64,000 nucleotides of DNA, taken from contig NZ_CP107845.1 of assembly GCF_041431415.1 (NCBI RefSeq), forward strand, positions 4,030,001 through 4,094,000, in the 5' to 3' direction. The stretch's first letter is position 1. Each line of letters opens with the position of its first letter. The DNA comes from Streptomyces sp. NBC_00513. GTDB taxonomy: Bacteria > Actinomycetota > Actinomycetes > Streptomycetales > Streptomycetaceae. The translations under genes and the position numbers were made by a program. Below the pieces are notes generated by a model. That model did not search any database. It saw nothing but the letters and a program-made list of their open reading frames with translations, and was not told where the DNA came from. Below are positions 9,347 through 18,153 of this stretch, in pieces.

Positions 9347-9386
9347 CGGGGCGGTCGATGTTTCACGTGAAACATCGACCGCCCCG
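9347..9386. terminator. 40-bp perfect palindrome with parS at its centre
   Basis: The two 20-nt arms (9347-9366 and 9367-9386) are exact reverse complements, and the central 14 bp are a perfect parS. It starts 6 bp after the cca stop and lies between two converging genes. A folded transcript would make a long GC-rich hairpin on either strand, as expected of a bidirectional terminator. There is no clear U-run. Confidence 0.6.
9360..9373. other. parS
   Basis: Perfect site at the centre of the 40-bp palindrome after cca. Confidence 0.95.
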
Positions 9387-9403
9387 ACCCATCGCCCCCT
9401 GAT

Positions 9404-9417
9404 GTTTCACGTGAAAC
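9404..9417. other. parS
   Basis: Perfect site overlapping the stop codon of the MFS gene; 44 bp from the previous site. Confidence 0.95.
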
Positions 9418-10675
9418 GTCGCTCCTGGCGTCGCAGCAGCGCCGCGGTGAGCCCGTAGAGGAGAGCCACGCTCAGGATCAGGGTGACGGACTGCCCGTCT
9501 GCGGGAAGCATGAGCGAGGCCACGGCGGCCGCGCCGACGAAAGCGACGTTGAAGAGCACGTCGTAGACGGAGAACACCCGACCGCGGAACTCGTCGTCCA
9601 CCTGGGACTGGATCACGGTGTCGGTGGAGATCTTGGCGCCCTGGGTGGCGAGCCCCAGGACGAAGGCCGCGACGAGCATCGGTCCGACGGCGAAGAACAG
9701 GCCGAGTGCCGGGACGAGCAGTGCCGCCGTCGCGGCGCAGACGGTGATCCAGCCCAGGTTGCCCAGACGCTCGACGATCCACGGCGTGACGATGGCGGCC
9801 GCGAAGAACCCGGCGCCGGAGACCCCGATCGCGATTCCCAGGAGGGCCAGCCCGTCGGACTCGTTGTCCGACCAGGAGTAGCGGCAGAGCATGAGCAGCA
9901 TCACCAGGAGTGCGCCGTAGCAGAAGCGCATCATGGTCATCGCGGTGAGTGCCATGCGTGCGTCCCGGCGGTCGGCGAGATGACGCAGGCCTTCGGCCAT
10001 GCCCCGCACCGTGAGGGCCACCCCCTCGGCGATGGACGGGTGGACCCGCCCGGGAGGCTGGTCGGGGCCGAGGAGATCGACGGCCAGCCGCAGGGAGACG
10101 AGCGCGGCGCAGAGGTAGAACGCGGCGCCGAGGAGCACCACGAGGGCGTTCGACTCGACGGCCAGCAGCCGTACGAGGAAGGCCAGGCCGCCGCCGGCGG
10201 TCGCCGCGAGGGTTCCGGCGGTGGGCGAGAGGGCGTTCGCGGTGACCAGTTGGTGGGGGCCGACGACCCGTGGCAGGGAGGCGGCGAGTCCGGCCAGGAC
10301 GAAGCGGTTGACGGCGGTGACCGACAGCGCCGAGGCGTAGAACAGCCAGTCGGGGACGTGCGCGACGATCAGCACGCCGGTGACGCAGGCGAGGAAGGCC
10401 CGCAGCAGGTTGCCGTAGAGGAAGACCTGACGTCGCCGCCAACGGTCCAGCAGCACCCCGGCGAAGGGGCCGATCACCGAGTAGGGCAGCAGAAGCACGG
10501 CCATGGCCGAGGCGATGGCCGCGGGCGAGGTCTGCTTCTCCGGGGAGAACACCACGTAGGTGGCGAGTGCGACCTGGTACACCCCGTCCGCGGCCTGGGA
10601 GAAGAGCCGTACGGCGAGCAGGTTGCGGAAATCCCTCAGGCGCAGGAGTACGCGCAGATCACGTACGACGGGCAT
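9407..10675 (-). CDS. MFS transporter
   Basis: 422-residue polytopic protein with about 12 hydrophobic segments and the MFS loop signature between TM2 and TM3 (FAGVLLDRWRRRQVF). Resembles drug-efflux-type MFS proteins with an enterobactin-exporter-like fold; the substrate is unknown. The stop codon lies inside a parS site, whose GTTTCACGTGA encodes the last residues (R-F-T-stop). ATG 10675 is preceded by no purine-rich ribosome-binding site and sits 20 bp below a strong terminator, so transcription may start at or just before it (leaderless). An upstream in-frame GTG near 10696 would lie inside that terminator. Confidence 0.82.
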   Translation of the reverse strand: MPVVRDLRVLLRLRDFRNLLAVRLFSQAADGVYQVALATYVVFSPEKQTSPAAIASAMAVLLLPYSVIGPFAGVLLDRWRRRQVFLYGNLLRAFLACVTGVLIVAHVPDWLFYASALSVTAVNRFVLAGLAASLPRVVGPHQLVTANALSPTAGTLAATAGGGLAFLVRLLAVESNALVVLLGAAFYLCAALVSLRLAVDLLGPDQPPGRVHPSIAEGVALTVRGMAEGLRHLADRRDARMALTAMTMMRFCYGALLVMLLMLCRYSWSDNESDGLALLGIAIGVSGAGFFAAAIVTPWIVERLGNLGWITVCAATAALLVPALGLFFAVGPMLVAAFVLGLATQGAKISTDTVIQSQVDDEFRGRVFSVYDVLFNVAFVGAAAVASLMLPADGQSVTLILSVALLYGLTAALLRRQERRFT

Positions 10676-10695
10676 GAGGGAAAGGGTCACACACA

Positions 10696-10732
10696 CCGAG
10701 GGTCCCCGGGCACATTGCCCGGGGACCCTCGG
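10696..10732 (-). terminator. strong terminator downstream of ino1
   Basis: A 16-bp perfect stem (10696-10711 with 10717-10732) and a 5-nt loop ACATT, 78 bp past the ino1 stop. It separates ino1 from the MFS gene. Confidence 0.85.
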
Positions 10733-10809
10733 TGGAAGAGCAGCCGAAGACCAGGTGTCCGGAAGGACCTTGGTGCTTCGCTTCGCGTCGCGCGGACGCG
10801 GCGAGCGGT

Positions 10810-11892
10810 TTAGCGCTCGACCTCGCCCTTGATGAACTTCTCGACGTTCGCGTAGGCCTCGTCGTCGAAGTACTGCACCGGCGGGGACTTCATGAAGTAG
10901 CTCGAAGCCGACAGGATCGGGCCACCGATGCCCCGGTCCTTGGCGATCTTCGCCGCGCGCAGGGCGTCGATGATGACACCGGCGGAGTTCGGGGAGTCCC
11001 ACACCTCGAGCTTGTACTCGAGGTTCAGCGGAACATCGCCGAAGGCGCGGCCTTCGAGGCGGACGTAGGCCCACTTGCGGTCGTCGAGCCAGGCGACGTA
11101 GTCGGACGGGCCGATGTGGACGTTGTTCTCGCCCAGGTCGCGGTCCGGGATCTGCGAGGTGACGGCCTGCGTCTTCGAGATCTTCTTCGATTCGAGGCGG
11201 TCACGCTCCAGCATGTTCTTGAAGTCCATGTTGCCGCCGACGTTGAGCTGCATGGTGCGCTCAAGACGGACACCGCGGTCCTCGAACAGCTTCGCCATCA
11301 CGCGGTGCGTGATGGTCGCGCCGACCTGCGACTTGATGTCGTCGCCGACGATCGGGACGCCGGCCTCGGTGAACTTGTCCGCCCACTCCTTGGTGCCGGC
11401 GATGAAGACCGGAAGGGCGTTGACGAAGGCGACCTTCGCGTCGATGGCGCACTGCGCGTAGAACTTCGCCGCCGCCTCGGAGCCGACGGGGAGGTAGCAG
11501 ATCAGGACGTCGACCTCGCGGTCCTTGAGGACCTGGACCACGTCGACCGGAGTCTCGGCGGACTCCTCGATCGTCATGCGGTAGTACTTGCCCAGGCCGT
11601 CCAGGGTGTGGCCGCGCTGCACGGTCACGCCCGCGTTCGGGACGTCGCAGATCTTGATGGTGTTGTTCTCGCTGGCGCCGATGGCGTCCGAGAGGTCGAG
11701 GCCGACCTTCTTCGCGTCGACGTCGAACGCGGCGACGAACTCGATGTCACGCACGTGGTAGTCGCCGAACTGGACGTGCATCAGACCGGGGACCTTGGCC
11801 GCCGGGTCGGCGTCCTTGTAGTACTCGACGCCCTGCACCAGCGAGGCGGCGCAGTTGCCTACGCCGACGATGGCTACGCGAACCGAACCCAT
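10810..11892 (-). CDS. ino1: inositol-3-phosphate synthase
   Basis: Converts glucose 6-phosphate to 1L-myo-inositol 1-phosphate (NAD-dependent), the first step toward phosphatidylinositol and mycothiol in actinobacteria. 360 residues, the size of the short actinobacterial form. NAD-binding loop [13 protein letters not shown] at the N-terminus; conserved active-site regions include [34 protein letters not shown] and [15 protein letters not shown] lies about 10 nt before ATG 11892. It sits 49 bp downstream of a PadR-type gene on the same strand, with a hairpin between them that overlaps the padR stop. Confidence 0.95.
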   Translation of the reverse strand: MGSVRVAIVGVGNCAASLVQGVEYYKDADPAAKVPGLMHVQFGDYHVRDIEFVAAFDVDAKKVGLDLSDAIGASENNTIKICDVPNAGVTVQRGHTLDGLGKYYRMTIEESAETPVDVVQVLKDREVDVLICYLPVGSEAAAKFYAQCAIDAKVAFVNALPVFIAGTKEWADKFTEAGVPIVGDDIKSQVGATITHRVMAKLFEDRGVRLERTMQLNVGGNMDFKNMLERDRLESKKISKTQAVTSQIPDRDLGENNVHIGPSDYVAWLDDRKWAYVRLEGRAFGDVPLNLEYKLEVWDSPNSAGVIIDALRAAKIAKDRGIGGPILSASSYFMKSPPVQYFDDEAYANVEKFIKGEVER

Positions 11893-11920
11893 TCCGGTTG
11901 CTCCCTGTTTGTTCTCGGAC

Positions 11921-11943
11921 GAGGCCTGCGAGATGCAGGCCTC
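11921..11943 (-). terminator. hairpin between padR-type gene and ino1
   Basis: 9-bp perfect stem (11921-11929 with 11935-11943) and a 5-nt loop, overlapping the regulator's stop codon and ending about 29 nt before the ino1 start. It could terminate or attenuate read-through into ino1. Confidence 0.5.
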
Positions 11944-12544
11944 ATTTTGCAGTTTCGTCGGACGGACCGGGTCGTCTCTGATCCCGTCCCGCCCGCTCGC
12001 TCTCGATGAGCTCGTTCAGCCAGCGCACTTCGCGCTCCACGGATTCCATGCCGTGGCGCTGCAGCTCAAGCGTGTAGTCGTCGAGCCGCTCCCGCGTACG
12101 GACGAGCGAGGCGCGCATCTTCTCCAGACGCTCTTCCAGCCGGCTGCGGCGACCCTCCAGCACCCGCATGCGCACTTCTCGTTCGGTTTGACCGAAGAAG
12201 GCGAAACGGGCGGCGAAGGACTCGTCCTCCCAGGTGTCCGGGCCGGTGTGGGAGAGGAGCTCTTCGAAGTGCTCCTTACCTGCTGCCGTCAACCGGTAGA
12301 CGATCTTGGCGCGGCGCCCTGCGAGTGAAGCGGCGAGAGCGTCTTCCGGGGCGTTGCCCGGTTCTTCGATCAACCAGCCGTTGGCGACGAGCGTCTTGAG
12401 GCAGGGGTACAGGGTTCCGTAGCTGAACGCCCTGAACACCCCCAGCGAGGTGTTGAGCCGCTTGCGGAGCTCGTAGCCGTGCATGGGGGATTCGCGAAGC
12501 AGGCCGAGGACGGCGAATTCGAGGATGCCTGAGCGCCTGCTCAT
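11942..12544 (-). CDS. PadR family transcriptional regulator
   Basis: 200 residues. N-terminal winged helix ([20 protein letters not shown], then [17 protein letters not shown]) typical of PadR, then a long coiled-coil C-terminal half (about 110-185: [22 protein letters not shown]) for dimerisation. A 21-bp inverted repeat of the ATGTAT...ATACAT type lies 40-60 bp upstream, as expected for autorepression. Its position directly before ino1 suggests control of inositol synthesis, though the ligand is unknown. Confidence 0.9.
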   Translation of the reverse strand: MSRRSGILEFAVLGLLRESPMHGYELRKRLNTSLGVFRAFSYGTLYPCLKTLVANGWLIEEPGNAPEDALAASLAGRRAKIVYRLTAAGKEHFEELLSHTGPDTWEDESFAARFAFFGQTEREVRMRVLEGRRSRLEERLEKMRASLVRTRERLDDYTLELQRHGMESVEREVRWLNELIESERAGRDQRRPGPSDETAK

Positions 12545-12583
12545 CCGCCTGCCTCTCCTCTGCCCCTGAGTTTATGTCGAGCT

Positions 12584-12604
12584 GATGTATCGACTCGATA
12601 CATC
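12584..12604. promoter_or_regulatory. candidate PadR operator
   Basis: Perfect 21-bp inverted repeat: GATGTATCGA, one central C, TCGATACATC. The ATGT...ACAT half-sites match the general PadR-family operator pattern. It lies upstream of the padR-type start codon and 213 bp from the divergent PBP start. Confidence 0.7.
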
Positions 12605-12816
12605 CAGACGATAGAACGGGCGGCCTCCGGCGACAAGGGGTGACGTGGTGACTGGCGTCACATCACTAATTCGACGTACGCAAGTTGCCTGATTTGGGGT
12701 GAACTTCGGCACTGATTGGGTTTTGACCGTGCGTAGTCTGTGCGGCATGACACCGGGGGGAACCGGAATGCACCGCCGCTGCCAGGCCACTCGCCTGCCC
12801 GAGGAGTAGTCGTTCG

Positions 12817-15489
12817 ATGAGCGAGCATCGCCGTAAACCGCCGCAGCAAGCCCAGGGCGGCGGCCGCGCCGCGTCCCGCCGGCCCGCGCCGCAGCGCTCT
12901 GGCCGCGGCGCCGGGGCGGGGCATGACGCCCGCGCGGCGTCTCCCAGTGCTTCGTACGGAGAGCAGTCCCCCTCCGGCGGTCGGGTCGAGTCCCGAAGAG
13001 CCGCCCAGAGAGGTTCGGCCGGTCGGGGTCGAGACGGGGCCCAGTCGGGCAGATCCGGAACCGGAGCGAGCCGCCCGAACCGCCGGCTCGTCAACTACCC
13101 CCGCTCCGACAGGGACGGGTGGAAACGGTTCGTTCCGTCCTGGAAGCTCGTGAGCGGCACCACGCTGGGCTTCCTCGCGGTGATCATCGCGGGTGCCGGC
13201 ATCGGTATCGCCATGGTGAGCACGCCCGACGCCAACAAGGCGGCCCAGGCGCAGAACAACGTCTTCTACTGGGCCGACGGCAGTCAGATGGTCGCGACCG
13301 GTGGTTCCATGAACCGCCAGATCGTGCAGATCGACGAGATCCCGCTCTCGATGCGCAACGCGGTCATCGCCGCGGAGAACGAGTCCTTCGAGACGGACAA
13401 GGGCGTCGACCCGATGGGCATCGCCCGTGCCGTGGTGAACATGGCCAAGGGCGGCTCCACCCAGGGTGGCTCGACGATCACGCAGCAGTACGTGAAGAAC
13501 AACTTCCTGGACTCCGAGCAGACGCTCAAGCGCAAGGTGACCGAGCTCTTCATCTCGATAAGGCTCGGTCTCACCGCGCCGAAGGACGAGGTGCTCGCCG
13601 GTTACCTCAACACCGCCTACTACGGCCGCGACGCCTACGGCATCCAGGCCGCCTCACGCGCCTACTTCGGCAAGGACTGCAAGAACCTGACCCCCTCGGA
13701 GAGCGCCTTCCTGGCGTCCGTGCTCAAGGGGCCGAACCTGTACAACCCCGACGGCGGCCTCGGCACGGCGGCCACCCCCGAGCTGAACGAGCAGCGGGCC
13801 CGTCAGCGCTGGGCCTGGGTGCTCGACCGCGAGGTCGTGGTCGGTCGGATGGACCAGGCCGAGCGCGCCAAGTACACGGAGTTCCCCGCACGCGTCGAGT
13901 CGGAGCAGGCGCGCGGGCTGTCGGGCCAGACCGGCTACCTGGTCGAGACGGCCAAGCAGTACATGATGAGGAAGCTGCACATCAGCGCGGACAAGATGGC
14001 GCTGGGCGGCTACCAGATCCGCACCACCTTCGACAAGGCGAGGGTCGAGGCCCTGTCCAAGGCCGTCGACGCGACCCGCAAGGACTTCCTCGACGAGAAG
14101 CGCCGGCCCGACACCGACACCCACGTCCAGTTCGGCGCCGCGTCGGTGGACCCGAAGTCCGGGGCGATCGTGGCCCTGTACGGCGGGCCCGGCATGGACA
14201 AGAAGCACTTCACCAACAACGCCGACACCCAGGGCGTCCCGGTCGGCTCGACGTGGAAGCCGTACGTGCTGGCGGCCGCGATGGAGTACGGCACCCAGAA
14301 CTCCGACGGCGAGGGGATCTCGGTCGACAGCAAGTACATGGCCGACGACCTCACTGTGATCACCAACCGTGCGGGCAAGCCCCTGCTCGGCAAGAACCGT
14401 CAGCCGTTCAGGCAGAAGAACGAGAGCACCACGCCCTACGGGTACGTGACCCTCAACAAGGCGATGGAAAGCTCCATCAACGTCCCGTTCGCCCAGCTCG
14501 TCTTCGACGTCGGCCACGACAAGGTCCGCGAGGTGGCCAAGTCCACCGGCATCCTCGAAGACTCGATGGACCCGAACGACAACGCCTCGTTCGCGCTGGG
14601 AACCTCGACCCCGAGCGCGATCCGGATGGCCGACTCGTACGCCACCTTCGCCGCCTCGGGCACGCATCACGAGCCGTTCTCCGTGACCAGCGTGAAGAAG
14701 GACGGGGTGGAGCTGCCCGGCTTCGAGGCTCCCAAGCCGCAGCGGGCCATGGACAACGCCATCGCGGACAACATCACCAAGGTCCTGGAGAACGTCGTCC
14801 AGAACGGCACCGCGATCAAGGCCAAGAAGCTGGAGCGGCCCGCCGCGGGCAAGACCGGTACCACCGACAAGAACAAGTCGGCCTGGTTCGTCGGCTACAC
14901 CCCGGAACTGTCCACGGCCGTCACCCTGTTCCGCAGCGACCCCAACGCCAAGGGGCAGTCGCTGCAGTCCATGAACGGTGTCGGAGGCATCGACTCCATC
15001 CACGGTGGTGACATCCCGACCGTGATCTGGACCGAGTACATGCGCGAGGCCCTCAAGGGGGCGCCGATCAAGGAGTTCCCGGAGCCGGACGAGATCGGCG
15101 TGATCGCCCACGCCTCCGGCGCGCCGAGCCCCACGCCTTCGGCGCCCTCGGTACCGCCCTCCCCCTCGCCCTCGCCCTCCTCCCCGTCGAGCTCCCCGCC
15201 GAAGGTGTCCCCGTCCCCCTCCAAGACCGAGGACAAGCCGAAGTGCCGGCCCTGGCAGGTGTGTGAGAAGGACCCCGACGGCGGTACCACCAGCGGCAAC
15301 GACGTCGGTGGCCTGATCGGCGGCGGCAACGGTGGGAACGGAGCCGACGGCGGCGGCAACGGAGGTGACGCGGGAGCCGGCGGCGCGGCCGACGGCGGGG
15401 CGGGCGGAGACCCGTCACCGCCCACCTCGGGTAAACCGGGCCGCCCGGGAGGCGGCAGCTGGGGCACCACCGCCGGTGTCGGCGGCTGA
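12817..15489 (+). CDS. class A penicillin-binding protein (transglycosylase/transpeptidase)
   Basis: 890-residue bifunctional peptidoglycan synthase. A basic, disordered cytosolic N-terminus (1-105) precedes one membrane helix (about 112-131). The GT51 domain has ENESF at 187-191, GGSTITQQYVKN, and GYLNTAYYGRDAYGIQAASR. The transpeptidase has SxxK at Ser478 (STWK481), SxN at 553-555 (SIN) and KTG at 679-681. The C-terminal 130 residues are Pro/Ser-rich and then Gly-rich, and contain two cysteines (CRPWQVC) that could form a disulphide outside the cell. ATG 12817 has GAGGAG 10 nt upstream. A strong terminator follows. Confidence 0.95.
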   Translation: MSEHRRKPPQQAQGGGRAASRRPAPQRSGRGAGAGHDARAASPSASYGEQSPSGGRVESRRAAQRGSAGRGRDGAQSGRSGTGASRPNRRLVNYPRSDRDGWKRFVPSWKLVSGTTLGFLAVIIAGAGIGIAMVSTPDANKAAQAQNNVFYWADGSQMVATGGSMNRQIVQIDEIPLSMRNAVIAAENESFETDKGVDPMGIARAVVNMAKGGSTQGGSTITQQYVKNNFLDSEQTLKRKVTELFISIRLGLTAPKDEVLAGYLNTAYYGRDAYGIQAASRAYFGKDCKNLTPSESAFLASVLKGPNLYNPDGGLGTAATPELNEQRARQRWAWVLDREVVVGRMDQAERAKYTEFPARVESEQARGLSGQTGYLVETAKQYMMRKLHISADKMALGGYQIRTTFDKARVEALSKAVDATRKDFLDEKRRPDTDTHVQFGAASVDPKSGAIVALYGGPGMDKKHFTNNADTQGVPVGSTWKPYVLAAAMEYGTQNSDGEGISVDSKYMADDLTVITNRAGKPLLGKNRQPFRQKNESTTPYGYVTLNKAMESSINVPFAQLVFDVGHDKVREVAKSTGILEDSMDPNDNASFALGTSTPSAIRMADSYATFAASGTHHEPFSVTSVKKDGVELPGFEAPKPQRAMDNAIADNITKVLENVVQNGTAIKAKKLERPAAGKTGTTDKNKSAWFVGYTPELSTAVTLFRSDPNAKGQSLQSMNGVGGIDSIHGGDIPTVIWTEYMREALKGAPIKEFPEPDEIGVIAHASGAPSPTPSAPSVPPSPSPSPSSPSSSPPKVSPSPSKTEDKPKCRPWQVCEKDPDGGTTSGNDVGGLIGGGNGGNGADGGGNGGDAGAGGAADGGAGGDPSPPTSGKPGRPGGGSWGTTAGVGG

Positions 15490-15509
15490 CCGGTCCGCCA
15501 CCACCACCT

Positions 15510-15546
15510 GACGAGGGTCGCCGCACACCGTGCGGCGGCCCTCGTC
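15510..15546 (+). terminator. terminator downstream of PBP gene
   Basis: 17-bp stem with one G-U pair (15510-15526 with 15530-15546) and loop ACC, 20 bp after the PBP stop. Confidence 0.8.
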
Positions 15547-15577
15547 CGTGCCCGGCCCGGTACGGCAGGATGAGCGC

Positions 15578-17038
15578 ATGACGAAGGTGCACGAGGACCG
15601 GCCCGTACTGCCCACCCAGCAGGACGAGGTCGCCGCGGCCGGCAGCGAGCTCATCGGCGGCCCGCTGGGTCGCCATGCCCGGCTGGGCGGCCACTGGCTG
15701 ACCCCGGTGCGGGTGGTGGTCCTCGTGGCCCTCGGGATGTTCGCGTTGGGCATGGCGCAGAAACTGCCCTGCTACGACTGGGCGTGGTTCCGGGGGGCCG
15801 GCTCGCAGTACACGCACGCCTGCTACTCCGACATCCCGCACCTGTACGTCGTACGCGGCTTCGCCGACGGTCTCGTCCCCTACTGGGACCGGCTCACCGG
15901 CGACATGGAGTACCTCGAGTACCCGGTGCTGACCGGGCTCTTCATGCAGGTGGCCTCCTGGCTGACGCCCGGCAGCGGCTCCATGCAGCATCGCGAACAG
16001 ATGTACTGGATGGTCAACGCGGGCATGCTGATGGCGTGCGCCGCGATCATCGCCGTGTGTGTCGCCCGCACCCACCGCCGCCGGCCGTGGGACGCGCTGC
16101 TGCTGGCCCTCGCGCCCGCCTTCGCGCTCACGGCGACGATCAACTGGGACCTGCTCGCCCTCGCCCTGACCGCCGTCGCGATGCTCCTGTGGTCCCGCGG
16201 GCGGACGGTGCTCTTCGGTGTCTTCATCGGTCTGGCCACCGCGGCCAAGCTCTACCCGGTGCTGCTGCTCGGGGTGCTCTTCGTGCTCTGCCTGCGTGCC
16301 GGGAAATGGCGCGCGTTCGCCGGTGCCCTCCTCGGCACGGTCGGTGCCTGGCTCGTGGTGAACCTGCCCGTCATGATCTTCGCCTGGGACGGGTGGACGA
16401 AGTTCTACACGTTCAGCCAGGAACGGCCCATCGACTTCGGCTCGGTCTGGCTGCTGATCTCCCAGCGCTCCGGGAACCCCCTGGAGGACGCGAACACCTA
16501 CGCCACGGGCTTGACCCTGCTGCTCTGCGGAGGGATCGCGCTCCTCACCCTGACGGCCCCCCGACGCCCCCGCTTCGCCCAGCTGGCGTTCCTCGTCGTC
16601 GCCGCATTCATCCTGGCCAACAAGGTCTACTCGCCGCAGTACGTGCTGTGGCTCGTCCCGCTAGCCGCGCTGGCCCGGCCGCGCTGGCGCGACTTCCTCA
16701 TCTGGCAGGCCGGCGAGGTCGTGTACTTCCTCGGGATCTGGTTCTACCTTGCCTACACCTCCAGCGGAGACAAGCACCAGGGCCTGCCCGTGGAGGGCTA
16801 TCAGGTGGCGATCGCCGCCCACCTGCTGGCGACCCTCTACCTCTGCGCCGTGGTCGTACGGGACATCCTGCTGCCCGAGCGCGACGTCGTGCGCCGCGAC
16901 GGATCGGACGACCCCTCCGGGGGCGTCCTGGACCGGGCCGAGGACGTGTTCGTGCTGTCGGACGCGGCGAGGGCGCCGCACAAGGCGACGCCCTCTGAGG
17001 GACGGCGGGTCGACTGGGGTCAGGACCCCGGTCGCTGA
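15578..17038 (+). CDS. GT-C (GT87/DUF2029-type) membrane glycosyltransferase
   Basis: 486 residues with about 10-11 membrane helices. An early extracytoplasmic loop carries acidic residues (WDRLTGDMEYLEYPVLTGLF), and the ATINWDLLALALTA and LATAAKLYPVLLLGVL segments are typical of polyprenyl-phosphate-sugar-dependent glycosyltransferase 87 proteins such as actinobacterial mannosyl- or arabinofuranosyltransferases. Acceptor and sugar are unknown. ATG 15578 follows CAGGA by 8 nt. Its position between a PBP and alanine-racemase/FemX genes fits an envelope role. Confidence 0.75.
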   Translation: MTKVHEDRPVLPTQQDEVAAAGSELIGGPLGRHARLGGHWLTPVRVVVLVALGMFALGMAQKLPCYDWAWFRGAGSQYTHACYSDIPHLYVVRGFADGLVPYWDRLTGDMEYLEYPVLTGLFMQVASWLTPGSGSMQHREQMYWMVNAGMLMACAAIIAVCVARTHRRRPWDALLLALAPAFALTATINWDLLALALTAVAMLLWSRGRTVLFGVFIGLATAAKLYPVLLLGVLFVLCLRAGKWRAFAGALLGTVGAWLVVNLPVMIFAWDGWTKFYTFSQERPIDFGSVWLLISQRSGNPLEDANTYATGLTLLLCGGIALLTLTAPRRPRFAQLAFLVVAAFILANKVYSPQYVLWLVPLAALARPRWRDFLIWQAGEVVYFLGIWFYLAYTSSGDKHQGLPVEGYQVAIAAHLLATLYLCAVVVRDILLPERDVVRRDGSDDPSGGVLDRAEDVFVLSDAARAPHKATPSEGRRVDWGQDPGR

Positions 17039-17048
17039 CCGGAACGGA

Positions 17049-18080
17049 TCAGGCGTCCAACACCCGGTCGAACTGCGTGGTGGTGTGCCGCAAGTGCGCC
17101 ACCAGCTCGTCGCCCACCTTCGGCTCGGTCGCGTCCGAGGGCACGAACAGGATCGACACCTGCATGTGCGGGGGCTCGGCGAACCAGCGCTGCTTGCCCG
17201 CCCACACGAACGGGGACAGGTTGCGGTTCACGGTGGCCAGGCCCGCCCGGGCGACGCCCTTGGCACGCGGCATCACCCCGTGCAGGGCCTTGGGGGCCTC
17301 CAGGCCCACTCCGTGCGACGTACCGCCGGCGACGACGACCAACCAGCCGTCGGACGCGGCCTTCTGCTGCCGGTAGCCGAACCGTTCCCCCTTGGAGACC
17401 CGGGTGACGTCGAGGACCGCGCCGCGGTACTCGGTCGCCTCGTGGTCGCCCAACCACAGCCGGGTGCCGATGCGGGCCCGGAAGCGGGTCTGCGGGAACT
17501 GCTGCTGGAGCCGCGTCAGCTCCTCCGCCTTCAGGTGGCTGACGAACATGGTGTGCAGCGGCAGCCGGGCCGCGCGCAGCCGATCCATCCAGCCGATGAC
17601 CTCCTCGACGGCGTCCGAGCCGTCGGGGCGGTCCAGCGGCAGGTGCAGGGCGAAGCCCTCCAGACGGACGTCCTCGATGGCGGAGTGGAGCTGTCCCAGG
17701 TCCTGTTCCGAGACGCCGTGGCGGCGCATCGAGCTCATGCACTCGATGACCACGCGGGCGCCGACCAGACCGCGGACCCCGTCCACGGAGGACACCGAGC
17801 GGATCACCCGGTCCGGCAGCGGCACCGGGTCCTCGCCGCGCCGGAACGGGGTGAGGACGAGCAGGTCACCGCCGAACCAGTCCTTGATGTTCGCGGCCTC
17901 GTAGGTCGTCCCGACGGCGAGGATGTCGGCGCCCATCCGGGTCGCCTCCTCGCACAGCCGCTCGTGGCCGAAGCCGTAGCCGTTGCCCTTGCAGACCGGG
18001 ATCAACCCGGGGAACCGGTCCGCGACCTGCTTCTGGTGCGCACGCCAGCGCGCGGTGTCGACGTAGAGCGTGAGCGCCAT
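17049..18080 (-). CDS. alanine racemase-like PLP-barrel protein
   Basis: 343 residues with an alanine racemase N-terminal barrel: the PLP-lysine motif is VCKGNGYGFGHERL (compare KANAYGHG). The C-terminal beta domain has ARIGTRLWLGD where alanine racemases read RPGIxLYG. The catalytic tyrosine region is divergent. No gene-specific substrate is evident, so it may be an amino-acid racemase of altered specificity or a PLP protein. 73 bp separate it from the upstream femX on the same strand, suggesting one transcript and a peptidoglycan-precursor link. It converges on the glycosyltransferase with a 10-bp gap. Confidence 0.75.
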   Translation of the reverse strand: MALTLYVDTARWRAHQKQVADRFPGLIPVCKGNGYGFGHERLCEEATRMGADILAVGTTYEAANIKDWFGGDLLVLTPFRRGEDPVPLPDRVIRSVSSVDGVRGLVGARVVIECMSSMRRHGVSEQDLGQLHSAIEDVRLEGFALHLPLDRPDGSDAVEEVIGWMDRLRAARLPLHTMFVSHLKAEELTRLQQQFPQTRFRARIGTRLWLGDHEATEYRGAVLDVTRVSKGERFGYRQQKAASDGWLVVVAGGTSHGVGLEAPKALHGVMPRAKGVARAGLATVNRNLSPFVWAGKQRWFAEPPHMQVSILFVPSDATEPKVGDELVAHLRHTTTQFDRVLDA

Positions 18081-18153
18081 GCCCGTCCGGAGCCTCTCTG
18101 GAAAGCCGCTTGGTACAGCGGTGCTGTGTATGTGGGTGGGTCGAAAGTGCGGG

